A DNA stretch of 64,000 nucleotides from Microbacterium arabinogalactanolyticum (GCF_030268005.1 NZ_BRZC01000007.1:953611-1017610), one strand, 5' to 3'. Shown: positions 49,897 through 58,463, counted from the first letter of the stretch. Program-made: numbers and translations. Notes: generated from the sequence alone by a model not told the origin.

Positions 49897-51198
49897 TCAC
49901 TTGTCGATGCGGTTGTCGTTGGCGTACTTCACGATCTTGTCGAGCGTGTCCTTCGCCGTCGCATCGCCGCGGATGGCGAGCGCCATCTGCTGGTTGAGGT
50001 AGTCGGTCATCGCACCGGTCCACTGGAACGGGGTCGACTTGGCCTTCGGCAGTGCGTCGAACATGACCTTCATGGCCTTCGCCTGCGCCGGGTCGACACT
50101 GCTCTCGACGGCCTTGACGACGTCCTCCGCACCCGCGGCGGTTCCGGGGGCGAAGCCGACGGCGATCTTGGCGAAGTCGACCTGGTTCTTCTCGTTGGTG
50201 ACGAACTCCGCGAACGCGAGTGCGGCGGCCTTGTTCTTCGAGTCGGCGGAGACGTTCACGCCCTGGACGAACAGCGGCGGGGTGCCGGGGCGCTGAGTGG
50301 CGACGGTGTGCTCGAGCAGGGTGGGCGCCTTGGTGCGCAGGTCGCCGGCGAAGCCGGAACCACCGGTCGAGTAGGCGACCTTGCCCTGCAGGTACATCTC
50401 GGCATTGCCGCCGTAGCTGCCCGTCAGCGACTCCGGCGGCATGGCGCCGGCCTTGTAGGCGTCCGCGTACTTCTGCACGATGTCGACGGCCTCGGGAGTG
50501 TTGAAGACGAACGTTCCGTCGTCCTTCATGATCGGGATGTCGGCGGCGACGAACGTGTCGAGACCGGGCATGGACGAGACCAGCTGCACCTTTCCGTTCG
50601 ACTCCTGGGCGACCTTCTTGGCGAGGTCGAGCCAGCCGTCGGTGGTGGTGGGCAGGTCGGCCTCGGTCACGCCGTAGGGCTGCAGCTGCTCCAGGTTCCA
50701 CCACGACTCGTCGCTGCCGAGGTACCAGGGCAGACCGTAGGTGCCCTCCACGCCGCTGAACTTGCTGTAGGCCTCCCAGCCGCCGGCGTTGTAGACGCTC
50801 TTCAGCTTGGGGGCGGCCTTGTCGAGGTCGAGGAGCTTGTTGGCCTTGACCAGCGGGAACGCGATGTCCGGCGGCAGGTTGAGCACGTCGGGCAGGGTGT
50901 TCGAGTTGGCCTGGCTGAGGATCTTGTCCTGGTAGCCGTCGCCGGGCTGGTCGATCCAGTCCACCTTGACCTTGGGGTGCTCCTTCTCGAACGCCTTGAT
51001 GAGCGAGGTGAAGTAGGGCGTGAACTTCTCGTTCTTGAGGGACCAGGTCTGGAACTGAATGGTGCCGCTGAGCTCTCCCGACGTGTCGATGGGGCCGGAA
51101 CCGCCGGCATCCGGTGTGCCGCCGCCTCCGGTGCAGGCCGTCAGCGCGAGCACCGTCGCCGCGGTGAGGCCGACGGCGAGAGTCGATCGGATCTTCAT
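49897..51198 (-). CDS. Sugar ABC transporter substrate-binding lipoprotein
   Basis: A CUT1 family 1 solute-binding protein of 433 residues. The lipoprotein signal is residues 1-22, with lipobox LALTAC, and is followed by a Gly-rich linker. TIQFQTWSLKNEKFTPYFTS near 46, IKAFEKEHPKVKVDWIDQPG near 66, LPDVLNLPPDIAFPLVKAN near 100 and the C-terminal FAEFVTNEKNQVDFAKIAVG are typical. ATG 51198 has GAAGGAGAAC. As first gene of the operon behind a LacI operator, it should be the most induced, and it likely binds mannose-rich N-glycans with one reducing-end GlcNAc. That ligand is inferred from the enzymes. Confidence 0.92.
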   Translation of the reverse strand: MKIRSTLAVGLTAATVLALTACTGGGGTPDAGGSGPIDTSGELSGTIQFQTWSLKNEKFTPYFTSLIKAFEKEHPKVKVDWIDQPGDGYQDKILSQANSNTLPDVLNLPPDIAFPLVKANKLLDLDKAAPKLKSVYNAGGWEAYSKFSGVEGTYGLPWYLGSDESWWNLEQLQPYGVTEADLPTTTDGWLDLAKKVAQESNGKVQLVSSMPGLDTFVAADIPIMKDDGTFVFNTPEAVDIVQKYADAYKAGAMPPESLTGSYGGNAEMYLQGKVAYSTGGSGFAGDLRTKAPTLLEHTVATQRPGTPPLFVQGVNVSADSKNKAAALAFAEFVTNEKNQVDFAKIAVGFAPGTAAGAEDVVKAVESSVDPAQAKAMKVMFDALPKAKSTPFQWTGAMTDYLNQQMALAIRGDATAKDTLDKIVKYANDNRIDK

Positions 51199-51252
51199 GG
51201 ACGTTCTCCTTCGAAGGGGTCCGGCTGCGCACCCGCTGGGGTTCGCATCCAT

Positions 51253-51270
51253 TACTAAACCGCTATAGTG
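51253..51270. promoter_or_regulatory. LacI-family operator in the ABC operon / GH5 divergent promoter
   Basis: ACTAAACCGCTATAGT (51254-51269) is a palindrome at 12 of 16 positions with the central CG typical of LacI-family sites. It sits between the divergent binding-protein and GH5 genes, overlaps promoter-like hexamers for both (TATAGT on plus, TATGGT on minus), and shares ACTAnAnCGnTnTAGT with the site beside the LacI gene at 53706. Confidence 0.75.
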
Positions 51271-51339
51271 ACCATAGCATTGCACAGGAGAGCGACGACG
51301 TCCACCTCGAGGGGTGACGCGCTCAGGAAGGCGTCCCCC

Positions 51340-52644
51340 ATGCCAGCACCCACGTCCGCCGACGCACCGCTGCGTTTCGGCGCCAACTACACCCCGTCGA
51401 AGGACTGGATGCACTCGTGGCTGTCCCTGGACCTCGACGACGTGCGCCGCGACTTCGAGGGGCTGGCATCGCTCGGGCTCGACCACGTGCGGGTCTTCCC
51501 GCTCTGGACCGTGCTGCAGCCGAATCGGACGCTGATCCGCGAGAAGGCGGTCGCGGATGTGCGCGCCGTGGTCGACGTCGCGGCGGAGTTCGGACTGGAC
51601 GCCGGAGTCGACGTGATCCAGGGGCACCTGTCGAGCTTCGACTTCGTCCCCTCGTGGCTGTTCACCTGGCACGACAAGAATATGTTCACGCATCCGGACG
51701 CGCTCAGCGGCCAGGTCGCCCTGGTGGAGACGCTCGGCGCGGCATTGAACGACGCCGGCAACTTCCTCGGGTTCACGCTCGGCAACGAGACCAACCAGTT
51801 CTCGGCCGAGACGCACCCGCATCAGTGGCCGGTCACCGAGGCCGAGGCGGCGAACTGGATCACCTCGCTGCTGGATGCCGCCGAGCGCGCGGCCCCCGGC
51901 CGCGATCACCTGCACAGCGAGTACGACGCCGCCTGGTACATGGACGGGCACGGCTTCACCCCCGCGCTCGCCTCGCGCCTGGGCGCCATGACCACCGTGC
52001 ACTCCTGGATCTTCAACGGCACCGCGCAGCGCTACGGCGGCCGCTCGGCGGCATCCGACCGTCATGCCGAGTACATGATCGAGCTCTCCCGCGCCTTCGC
52101 GACCGACCCCGCCAGGCCGATCTGGCTGCAGGAGGTCGGCGCCCCGTCGAACTGCCTCACCCCGGAGGAGACGCCGGGCTTCCTGGAGGCGACCGTGCGC
52201 TCCGCCGCCCGCACCGAGAACCTGTGGGGCGTCACCTGGTGGTGCTCGCACGACGTGAGCCGAGAGCTCGCGGACTACCCTGAGCTGGAGTACTCGCTGG
52301 GCCTGCTGGAGAACGGCGGGGCCGTGAAGCCGATCGGCCGGCGGTTCGCCGAGATCATCCCCGAGCTGCGTGCACGCGGGGTCGCACCGGCGCGCACGAC
52401 CGGCATCGTGGTCGACGTCGACGACGCCGACGTGCCGGTGAGCCGCGCCGCGCTCAGCCCGGGCGGCGCGGTCTTCCAGGCCTGGGTCGACGCGTGCGAG
52501 GCGGGCGTGGACGCGGCGTTCGTCACGTCGAAGGATGCCGCGGATGCCGCGGCGCTGGCGTCCCGCGGCATCACCGAGCTGGTCCGCCCCGACCTGTCGA
52601 CCGGGGTGGGCGTCTACTCGTCCAACAACACCGTCGTCTCCTGA
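51340..52644 (+). CDS. GH5-type glycosidase, candidate beta-mannosidase
   Basis: A TIM-barrel clan A enzyme of about 434 residues. [20 protein letters not shown] (near 13) opens the barrel, [19 protein letters not shown] near 45 follows, [14 protein letters not shown] near 143 holds the acid/base Glu (Asn-Glu pair), and [14 protein letters not shown] near 260 holds the nucleophile Glu. Overall it resembles GH5 enzymes of the beta-mannosidase subfamily 18, which in bifidobacteria hydrolyse Man-beta-1,4-GlcNAc from N-glycan cores. No signal peptide is visible. ATG 51340 follows AGGAAGG. An earlier GTG would overlap the operator and is rejected. The subfamily call is inference. Confidence 0.78.
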   Translation: MPAPTSADAPLRFGANYTPSKDWMHSWLSLDLDDVRRDFEGLASLGLDHVRVFPLWTVLQPNRTLIREKAVADVRAVVDVAAEFGLDAGVDVIQGHLSSFDFVPSWLFTWHDKNMFTHPDALSGQVALVETLGAALNDAGNFLGFTLGNETNQFSAETHPHQWPVTEAEAANWITSLLDAAERAAPGRDHLHSEYDAAWYMDGHGFTPALASRLGAMTTVHSWIFNGTAQRYGGRSAASDRHAEYMIELSRAFATDPARPIWLQEVGAPSNCLTPEETPGFLEATVRSAARTENLWGVTWWCSHDVSRELADYPELEYSLGLLENGGAVKPIGRRFAEIIPELRARGVAPARTTGIVVDVDDADVPVSRAALSPGGAVFQAWVDACEAGVDAAFVTSKDAADAAALASRGITELVRPDLSTGVGVYSSNNTVVS

Positions 52645-52668
52645 GTGCGGAGCTCAGCCGCGCGGCGC

Positions 52669-53694
52669 TCAGGAGTGCGGCGGCGCCGTGCTCTCGCGCA
52701 CCGTCAGCCTCGGCTGCGGCCCGGTGCGGTCCGGCAGCACCTCGGCGGAATCCAGCTGCTCGATCAGGAAGTCGGCCGCGGTCTCCCCGAGCGTGAACGT
52801 GTCGCGGGTGAGGCAGGTGATCGACGGACGGACGAGGCCGGTCACGATCGAATCGTCGAAGGATGCCAGCGAGAGCCCGGCAGGCACGGCGACGCCCATC
52901 TCCTGGGTGATGCGGAGCCCCGCGATCGCCATCATGTCGTTGTCGAAGACGACCGCCGTCGGCCGTTCGGCTCGGCTGAGCAGCGTGCGCATGACCGCGG
53001 ACACCTGCGCCGGCGAGTAGTCGGTCTGGATGACCTCGCCGACGATGTCCCGCTCGGCCATGGTGGCCAGGACGCTGCTGCGCAGCCGGACGTGCTCGTG
53101 CTCGGCGGGGCCGGAGATGTAGACGATGCTGCGATGGCCGAGGCCCGCCAGATAGCCGAAGACCGTGCGAGCGGCATCCGCGTCGTCCAGCCACAGCGTG
53201 GCGTGCATGTCGTCCGGGGACGGCTGGCCGCCGATCGTGATCGAGGGCAGCCCGAGCGAGCGCAGCAGCCCGGGGCGCGGGTCGTCGACGCGCGGGTCGA
53301 GCACGAGGACGCCGTCGACCTGGTTGGACCGGCGCCACCGCCGATACGTGTCCATCTCCTCGGCCATGCTGGGCACGACGACCAGCTGCATGCCGATGCG
53401 ACGGGCTGCGAGCGCCGACTGCACACCGGCGATCAGGTCGGTGAAGAACGCCTCGGTGCCGAGGGTGCGGGCCGGGCGGTTGACCGCGAAGCCGACGACT
53501 CCCGCCCTCGCACCGACCAGCGCACGGGCGGTGGAGCTGGGCCGCCACTGGTGCTCGTCTGCGATCGCCAGGATGCGCTGCCGCGTCTCCTCGCTCACCC
53601 CAGGGCGCCCGTTCAGGGCGAAGGACACCGCACCGGGCGAGACTCCCGCCTGTCGCGCGATATCCGCGATGGTGACACGCTTGGACCGTGACAT
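52669..53694 (-). CDS. LacI-family transcriptional regulator
   Basis: A regulator of 341 residues. The helix-turn-helix VTIADIARQAGVSPGAVSFAL and the hinge helix SSTARALVGARAGVVGFAVN (residues 7-27 and 53-72) match LacI, with a periplasmic-binding-fold sensor after residue 60 (SLASFDDSIVTGLVRPSIT near 277). It lies between GH5 and GH38 and probably senses a manno-oligosaccharide or mannose derivative. The operator at 53705 overlaps its own promoter region, so autoregulation is expected. TACGGT ends six bases before ATG 53694, suggesting a leaderless transcript. Confidence 0.95.
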   Translation of the reverse strand: MSRSKRVTIADIARQAGVSPGAVSFALNGRPGVSEETRQRILAIADEHQWRPSSTARALVGARAGVVGFAVNRPARTLGTEAFFTDLIAGVQSALAARRIGMQLVVVPSMAEEMDTYRRWRRSNQVDGVLVLDPRVDDPRPGLLRSLGLPSITIGGQPSPDDMHATLWLDDADAARTVFGYLAGLGHRSIVYISGPAEHEHVRLRSSVLATMAERDIVGEVIQTDYSPAQVSAVMRTLLSRAERPTAVVFDNDMMAIAGLRITQEMGVAVPAGLSLASFDDSIVTGLVRPSITCLTRDTFTLGETAADFLIEQLDSAEVLPDRTGPQPRLTVRESTAPPHS

Positions 53695-53704
53695 AGACTC
53701 ACCG

Positions 53705-53722
53705 TACTAGATCGTTTTAGTA
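53705..53722. promoter_or_regulatory. LacI-family operator in the lacI / GH38 divergent promoter
   Basis: ACTAGATCGTTTTAGT (53706-53721) is a palindrome at 12 of 16 positions centred on CG. It matches the operator at 51254-51269 in all outer half-site positions (ACTA...TAGT) and the CG centre. It lies 11 bases from the LacI start codon and 63 bases before the GH38 start, so it can control both. Confidence 0.75.
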
Positions 53723-53784
53723 TCGGCCGTCCCAGTGAACCCCGCGGCCGATCGCCCTCATTCTTCCATCTGCAAGGAGCCCCC

Positions 53785-56775
53785 GTGCACGAAGAGACCT
53801 CCCTCACCGTCGGCCGCGTGAACCGCGTGCTCACCGAGCGCGTGCGCCCCGCGATCCACTCCTCCCGGGTGCCGCTCGAGATCGCAGCGCACCAGCTGCC
53901 CGGCGAGCCGATCGCCCCGGCAGAGGGCCTCGCGCTCGAGTTCGAGCCGTTCACCGCGGGCAGCATGTGGGGGCCCGCCTGGAGCACCACCTGGTTCCGC
54001 GTGCGCGGGTCGGTTCCTGCGGACTGGTCCGGCCGGCGGATCGAGGCCCTGATCGACCTCGGCTTCGACATCAACATGCCCGGTTTCCAGTGCGAGGCAC
54101 TCGCCTACCGCCCCGACGGCACGCCTCTGAAGAGCATCAACCCGCGCAACCAGTGGGTGGCGGTCGAGGCCGAGCCGGGCGGGGCCGTGGAGTTCTACCT
54201 GGAGGGCGCCGCCAACCCGGTGCTGCTGGACTACCACCCGTTCCTGCCGACGAAGGAGGGCGACATCCGCACCTCCTCCCCCGAACCGCTGTACCGCGTG
54301 CGGCACATGGATCTCGCCGTGTTCGAGGAGGCGGTGTTCGAGCTCGCCCTCGATCTCGAGGTCCTCCTCGAGCTGCAGGCGGAGCTGCCCGAGACCAGCC
54401 CGCGCCGCATGCGCATCCTGCAGGCGCTCGACGACGCCCTCGATGTGCTCGACCTGCAGCGCATCGTCGAGACGGCGCCGGATGCCCGCGCCCGGCTGGC
54501 CGACGTGCTCGCCTCACCGGCGGATGCCAGCGCGCACCGCATCGCCGCGATCGGTCACGCGCACATCGACTCCGCGTGGCTGTGGCCGGTGCGCGAGACC
54601 ATCCGCAAGGTGGCCCGCACCACCTCGTCGATGACGACGCTGATCGACGAGCAGCCCGACTTCCTCTACGGCATGTCCAGCGCGCAGCAGTACGCCTGGA
54701 TCAAGGAGCACCGCCCGGAGGTGTTCGCGCGGGTGAAGGACGCGGTCGCGGCCGGACGCTTCCTGCCCCTGGGCGGCATGTGGGTGGAGTCCGACACGGT
54801 CATGCCCACGGGCGAGTCGCTGGTGCGCCAGTTCTCGCACGGCCAGCGCTTCTTCGAGCGCGAGTTCGGCATCCGCTCCAAGGGCGTGTGGCTGCCCGAC
54901 AGCTTCGGCTACTCGCCCGCACTGCCGCAGCTGATGCGCCGGGCCGGGTTCGAGTGGTTCTTCACGCAGAAGATCTCCTGGAACCAGCGCAACGTCTTCC
55001 CGCACCACTCGTTCCTGTGGGAGGGCATCGACGGCTCGCGGATGTTCACGCACTTCCCGCCAATGGACACCTACAACTCGCAGCTGAGCGGCTCGGAGGT
55101 CGCCAAGGCCAGCCGGCAGTTCAAGGAGAACCGCAAGGCGACCATGTCGATCGCACCGGTCGGCTGGGGCGACGGCGGCGGCGGCACGACCCGCGAGATG
55201 ACCGGCAAGGCGGCCCGCATGGCGTCGCTGGAGGGCGCCGCGCAGGTCGAGTGGAAGCATCCGGACGACTTCTTCGACGACGCCAGGGCCGAGCTGACGG
55301 ACCCCGCCGTGTGGGTCGGCGAGCTGTATCTCGAGCTGCACCGCGGCACGCTCACCAGCCAGCACGCCACCAAGGCGCTGCACCGCTGGGCCGAGCAGGC
55401 CCTGATCGAGGCCGAGCTGTGGGCCGCGACCGCGACCGTGCAGTTGGGCGCCGAGTACCCTCACGACGAGCTGGACAGGCTGTGGCAGACCGTGCTGCTG
55501 CACGAGTTCCACGACATCCTGCCCGGCACCTCGATCGCGTGGGTGCACCGCGAGGCCGTGGAGGTCCTCTCAGGGGTGCTGTCGGATGCCGAGAAGCTGT
55601 CGTCGGAGGCGCGGAAGGCGCTGGCCGGCGAGGGCGACCGCGAGCTGGTGTTCACTCCGACCTCGGTCGGCGGCGGACGGGCGCTGGGCGCCGCACCGGT
55701 CGTCCTGAGCACAGCATCCGCCGGCCTCACGGAGTCGCCCGACGGCTTCGTGCTCTCCAACGACCTCGTCACCCTCACCGTCTCGGCCGAGGGCCTGATC
55801 ACCTCGGCCGTCGACAAGGCGACCGGCCGCGAGGCGATCCCCGCCGGGAAGCCGGCGAACCTGTTCCAGCTGCACCAGGACTTCCCGAACATGTGGGACG
55901 CATGGGACATCGACCGGTACTACAAGAACCGGGTCGACGACCTCACGGCGGTCTCGTCGATCTCGGCATCCGTGGTCGACGGCGCCGCCGTCGTGGTGGT
56001 CGATCGCGCCTTCTCCGAATCGCGCCTGACGCAGACGATCACGCTGCGCCCGGACTCGCGCACCGTGCTGCTGCAGAACGACATCGACTGGCACGAGACC
56101 GAGAAGCTGCTCAAGCTCGCGTTCCCGCTCGACGTGTTCGCCCGCGAGACCCTGGCCGAGACGCAGTTCGGCTTCCAGCGCCGCGTCACGCACGTGAACA
56201 CCAGCTGGGAGGCCGCGAAGTTCGAGACCTCGATGCACCGCTTCGTGCTCGCGCAGGAGGACGACGGCTTCGGCGTCGCGCTCGTGAACGACTCGATCTA
56301 CGGCTACGACACCTCCCGCGAGGTGGACGGCGACGACGTCACCACCACCGTGCGCCTGTCGCTGCTGCGCGCGCCGCGCTTCCCCGACCCGGACACCGAC
56401 CACGGCCGGCACGAGATCGAGGTCGGTCTCGTGATCGGCGCGGATGCCGAGATCGCGACGGCCGAGGGCATCCGCCTGAACGCTCCCGCGCACGTGGTGC
56501 GCGGCGCGAACGAGGTGGAGCCGCTCGTCTCGGCGACCGGCGCCGGGATCGTCGTGTCCAGCGTGAAGCTCGCCGATGACCGCTCGGGCGACGTGATCGT
56601 CCGCGTGTACGAGTCGCTCGGACACCGCACGACGGGCACGCTGACCGTCGGCTTCGAGCACACCGGCATCCGCGAGGTGAGCCTGATCGAGGACGAGCTG
56701 GACTCCCCGCGCACCGGCGGCGAGCTGACGCTCAAGCCGTTCGAGGTGCGCACGCTCCGCATCGCCCGCGCCTGA
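53785..56775 (+). CDS. Alpha-mannosidase, glycoside hydrolase family 38
   Basis: Zinc-dependent retaining alpha-mannosidase of 996 residues. The first zinc motif, IAAIGHAHIDSAWLWPVRET, lies near 254. MWVESDTVMPTGESLVRQF is near 332, and the nucleophile Asp sits in VWLPDSFGYSPALPQL near 368. GRFLPLGGMW and FFTQKISWNQRNVFPHHSF near 392 are typical of the Ams1/bacterial cytosolic clade. The C-terminal half is beta-rich, as in other GH38 enzymes. GTG 53785 has AAGGAG. No signal peptide is present. It acts with GH92 on imported high-mannose chains, probably clearing 1,3- and 1,6-linked residues down to Man-GlcNAc. Confidence 0.95.
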   Translation: MHEETSLTVGRVNRVLTERVRPAIHSSRVPLEIAAHQLPGEPIAPAEGLALEFEPFTAGSMWGPAWSTTWFRVRGSVPADWSGRRIEALIDLGFDINMPGFQCEALAYRPDGTPLKSINPRNQWVAVEAEPGGAVEFYLEGAANPVLLDYHPFLPTKEGDIRTSSPEPLYRVRHMDLAVFEEAVFELALDLEVLLELQAELPETSPRRMRILQALDDALDVLDLQRIVETAPDARARLADVLASPADASAHRIAAIGHAHIDSAWLWPVRETIRKVARTTSSMTTLIDEQPDFLYGMSSAQQYAWIKEHRPEVFARVKDAVAAGRFLPLGGMWVESDTVMPTGESLVRQFSHGQRFFEREFGIRSKGVWLPDSFGYSPALPQLMRRAGFEWFFTQKISWNQRNVFPHHSFLWEGIDGSRMFTHFPPMDTYNSQLSGSEVAKASRQFKENRKATMSIAPVGWGDGGGGTTREMTGKAARMASLEGAAQVEWKHPDDFFDDARAELTDPAVWVGELYLELHRGTLTSQHATKALHRWAEQALIEAELWAATATVQLGAEYPHDELDRLWQTVLLHEFHDILPGTSIAWVHREAVEVLSGVLSDAEKLSSEARKALAGEGDRELVFTPTSVGGGRALGAAPVVLSTASAGLTESPDGFVLSNDLVTLTVSAEGLITSAVDKATGREAIPAGKPANLFQLHQDFPNMWDAWDIDRYYKNRVDDLTAVSSISASVVDGAAVVVVDRAFSESRLTQTITLRPDSRTVLLQNDIDWHETEKLLKLAFPLDVFARETLAETQFGFQRRVTHVNTSWEAAKFETSMHRFVLAQEDDGFGVALVNDSIYGYDTSREVDGDDVTTTVRLSLLRAPRFPDPDTDHGRHEIEVGLVIGADAEIATAEGIRLNAPAHVVRGANEVEPLVSATGAGIVVSSVKLADDRSGDVIVRVYESLGHRTTGTLTVGFEHTGIREVSLIEDELDSPRTGGELTLKPFEVRTLRIARA

Positions 56776-56794
56776 GGCGCAGCATCCGCTCTCT

Positions 56795-56865
56795 CGGGAG
56801 GAGATCTCACGGGCGGGAGGAGGCGTCCCTCGGATTCCTCCTCCCGAGCCGGAGTTCTCCTCCCG
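56795..56865. repeat. Intergenic quadruplet repeat C (19-nt period, direct then inverted)
   Basis: CGGGAGGAG lies at 56795-56803 and 56814-56822 (period 19), and its inverse CTCCTCCCG at 56838-56846 and 56857-56865 (period 19), around a 15-nt centre. The sequence shares nothing with repeats A or B, but the geometry is identical. It lies between GH38 and the ECF41 module, which are on the same strand. It could fold as a long hairpin with an internal loop or as two stacked stems. Confidence 0.8.
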
Positions 56866-56895
56866 AACGGATCAGACCGCACCGCCCGCCCCGGA

Positions 56896-56922
56896 TGTCA
56901 CACTTCCGGGACGGGCGGTGTC
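56896..56922 (+). promoter_or_regulatory. ECF41-type promoter of the carboxymuconolactone decarboxylase-sigma operon
   Basis: TGTCACA (56896-56902), 16 bases, then TGTC (56919-56922). The published ECF41 target consensus is TGTCACA-N16-CGTC in front of the partner oxidoreductase or decarboxylase gene, so this site differs by one base in the -10. It lies 47 bases before the partner gene start, in the correct orientation, supporting autoregulation by the sigma factor encoded second in the operon. Confidence 0.8.
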
Positions 56923-56968
56923 TTCATGCCGACGGCACGAGAGACGTGCCGGCTGAGGAGCAGCGATC

Positions 56969-57562
56969 ATGAACGAGACCCGCATTCCCGCCATCCCGGT
57001 GACCGGCCTGTACGGCGCGGTGGTGAAGGCCGCCGCGAAGAAGATGCTCGGCAAGGTGCCGGACTCCCTCGGGGTGATGTGGCAGCACCGCCCGGTGATG
57101 ATGGACATGATGAAGTTCGGCGGCCGCACCGAGAAGTGGCGCGAGCTGGATCAGAGCCTCGGCACGCTCGCCAGCATGGCGTGCGCCGCGACGGTGGGCT
57201 GCAGCTTCTGCCTGGATCTGCACTACTTCATGTCGCGCGACCACGGCCTCGCCGAGGAGAAGGCGCGCGAGGTGCCGATCTGGCGAGAGTCGACGCGGTT
57301 CACCCCGCTGGAGCGCCGCGTGATGGAGTACGCCGAGGCGATGAGCCAGACCCCGCCGGCGGTCACCGACGAGCTCTCCGCCGCGCTGCTCGCCGAGCTC
57401 GGCGCCCCCGCCCTGCTCGAACTGGCGGCGAAGGTCGGGTACCTCAACGCCACGGCCCGCATGAACGTCGCCCTCGGCGTCCACTCCGACGGACTCGCGG
57501 ATGCCTGCGGGCTGGCGCCGCTGGCCACGGCGACGCCCGCGGGGGTAGCGTCGCACTCATGA
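56969..57562 (+). CDS. Carboxymuconolactone decarboxylase family protein (ECF41 partner)
   Basis: AhpD-like protein of 197 residues. The redox-type pair is in AATVGCSFCLDLHYFMSRDHG (near 73-93, CxxC followed by the family His), and ERRVMEYAEAMSQTPPAV near 116 is typical. These proteins are decarboxylases or thiol peroxidase partners. In ECF41 loci they are the conserved target gene (the COE group: carboxymuconolactone decarboxylase, oxidoreductase or epimerase). RBS GAGGAG; ATG 56969. It overlaps the sigma gene by four bases (ATGA). The substrate is unknown. Confidence 0.9.
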   Translation: MNETRIPAIPVTGLYGAVVKAAAKKMLGKVPDSLGVMWQHRPVMMDMMKFGGRTEKWRELDQSLGTLASMACAATVGCSFCLDLHYFMSRDHGLAEEKAREVPIWRESTRFTPLERRVMEYAEAMSQTPPAVTDELSAALLAELGAPALLELAAKVGYLNATARMNVALGVHSDGLADACGLAPLATATPAGVASHS

Positions 57563-58455
57563 ACGGCTCCCCCGATCCGGCATCCGAGGACCCGTTCGTC
57601 GTCCACCGCGGACTGCTGTTCACCGTCGCCTACGAGATCCTCGGCTCTGCGGCGGATGCCGAGGACGTGCTGCAGGAGTCGTGGCTGCGCTGGGCGGATG
57701 TCGACCGCGGACGCGTGCACGATCCGCGGGCGTACCTGGTGCGGATCGTCACACGGCAGTCGCTGAACCAGCTGCGGACGGTGTCGCGCCGGCGTGAGGA
57801 GTACGTCGGCCCGTGGCTGCCCGAGCCGCTGCTGACCTCTCCCGATGTCGCCGACGACGTGGTGCTCGCGGAGAGCGTCTCGCTCGCGATGCTCACCGTG
57901 CTCGAGACGCTCACCCCGACCGAGCGTGCGGTGTTCGTGCTGCGCGAGGTGTTCGACGTGCCCTTCGACGAGATCGCGGATGCCGTGGACAAGACCGCAG
58001 CCGCCGTGCGCCAGATCGCGCACCGGGCCCGAGACCACGTCGCCGCGCGACGTCCGCGCATGGAGGTGGACGTCTCCGAGCACGACCGCGTGGTGCGGCG
58101 CTTCATCGCCGCACTCGATTCGGGCGACATGCAGGGGCTGATGGATGTGCTGGCGCCGGACGTGGTGTCGACCACCGACAGCGGCGGCCTGGTGCGCCAT
58201 GCCGCCCGTCGCCCGCTCTTCGGTGCGGACAGGGTGGTGGCGTTCCTGCGCGGCAGCATCGCCAAGCTGGACATCGCCTACCGGGTGAGCGCGATGACCG
58301 TGAACGGCCGGCTCGCGGCGCGGATCGAGGTGGGCGGCGTGCTGATGGCGGCGGTGAGCTTCGAGGTCGAGGACGGGCGGATCTCCCGGGTGTTCTCGAT
58401 GGCCAACCCGCGCAAGCTCGAGGCGCTGGGAGCGGAGACCCTGCTGGTGCGGTGA
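57559..58455 (+). CDS. sigJ: ECF41-family RNA polymerase sigma factor (SigJ-like)
   Basis: A sigma factor of 298 residues. Region 2 (VVHRGLLFTVAYEILGSAADA, then EDVLQESWLRW, near 15-48) and region 4 (LETLTPTERAVFVLREVFDV through RQIAHRARDHVAARR, near 114-170) are joined by the ECF41 linker motif YVGPWLPEPL near 77. A SnoaL-like C-terminal domain of about 120 residues replaces an anti-sigma factor and ends with NPRKL, close to the ECF41 NPDKL motif that tunes activity. It can be transcribed from the ECF41 site upstream and from its own leaderless promoter (TAGCGT, seven bases before ATG). The triggering signal is not known for the group. Confidence 0.93.
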   Translation: MNGSPDPASEDPFVVHRGLLFTVAYEILGSAADAEDVLQESWLRWADVDRGRVHDPRAYLVRIVTRQSLNQLRTVSRRREEYVGPWLPEPLLTSPDVADDVVLAESVSLAMLTVLETLTPTERAVFVLREVFDVPFDEIADAVDKTAAAVRQIAHRARDHVAARRPRMEVDVSEHDRVVRRFIAALDSGDMQGLMDVLAPDVVSTTDSGGLVRHAARRPLFGADRVVAFLRGSIAKLDIAYRVSAMTVNGRLAARIEVGGVLMAAVSFEVEDGRISRVFSMANPRKLEALGAETLLVR

Positions 58456-58463
58456 CGTGCTTG

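Noticed and set aside
51268..51339. Upstream GTG start for the GH5 enzyme at 51268
   Set aside because: It would overlap the LacI operator and promoter hexamers; ATG 51340 has a good AGGAAGG site and starts just before the conserved fold.
53967..56579. Second long frame on the same strand inside the GH38 gene
   Set aside because: An out-of-frame shadow with Arg/Gly/Pro-rich composition; GH38 motifs are only in the other frame.
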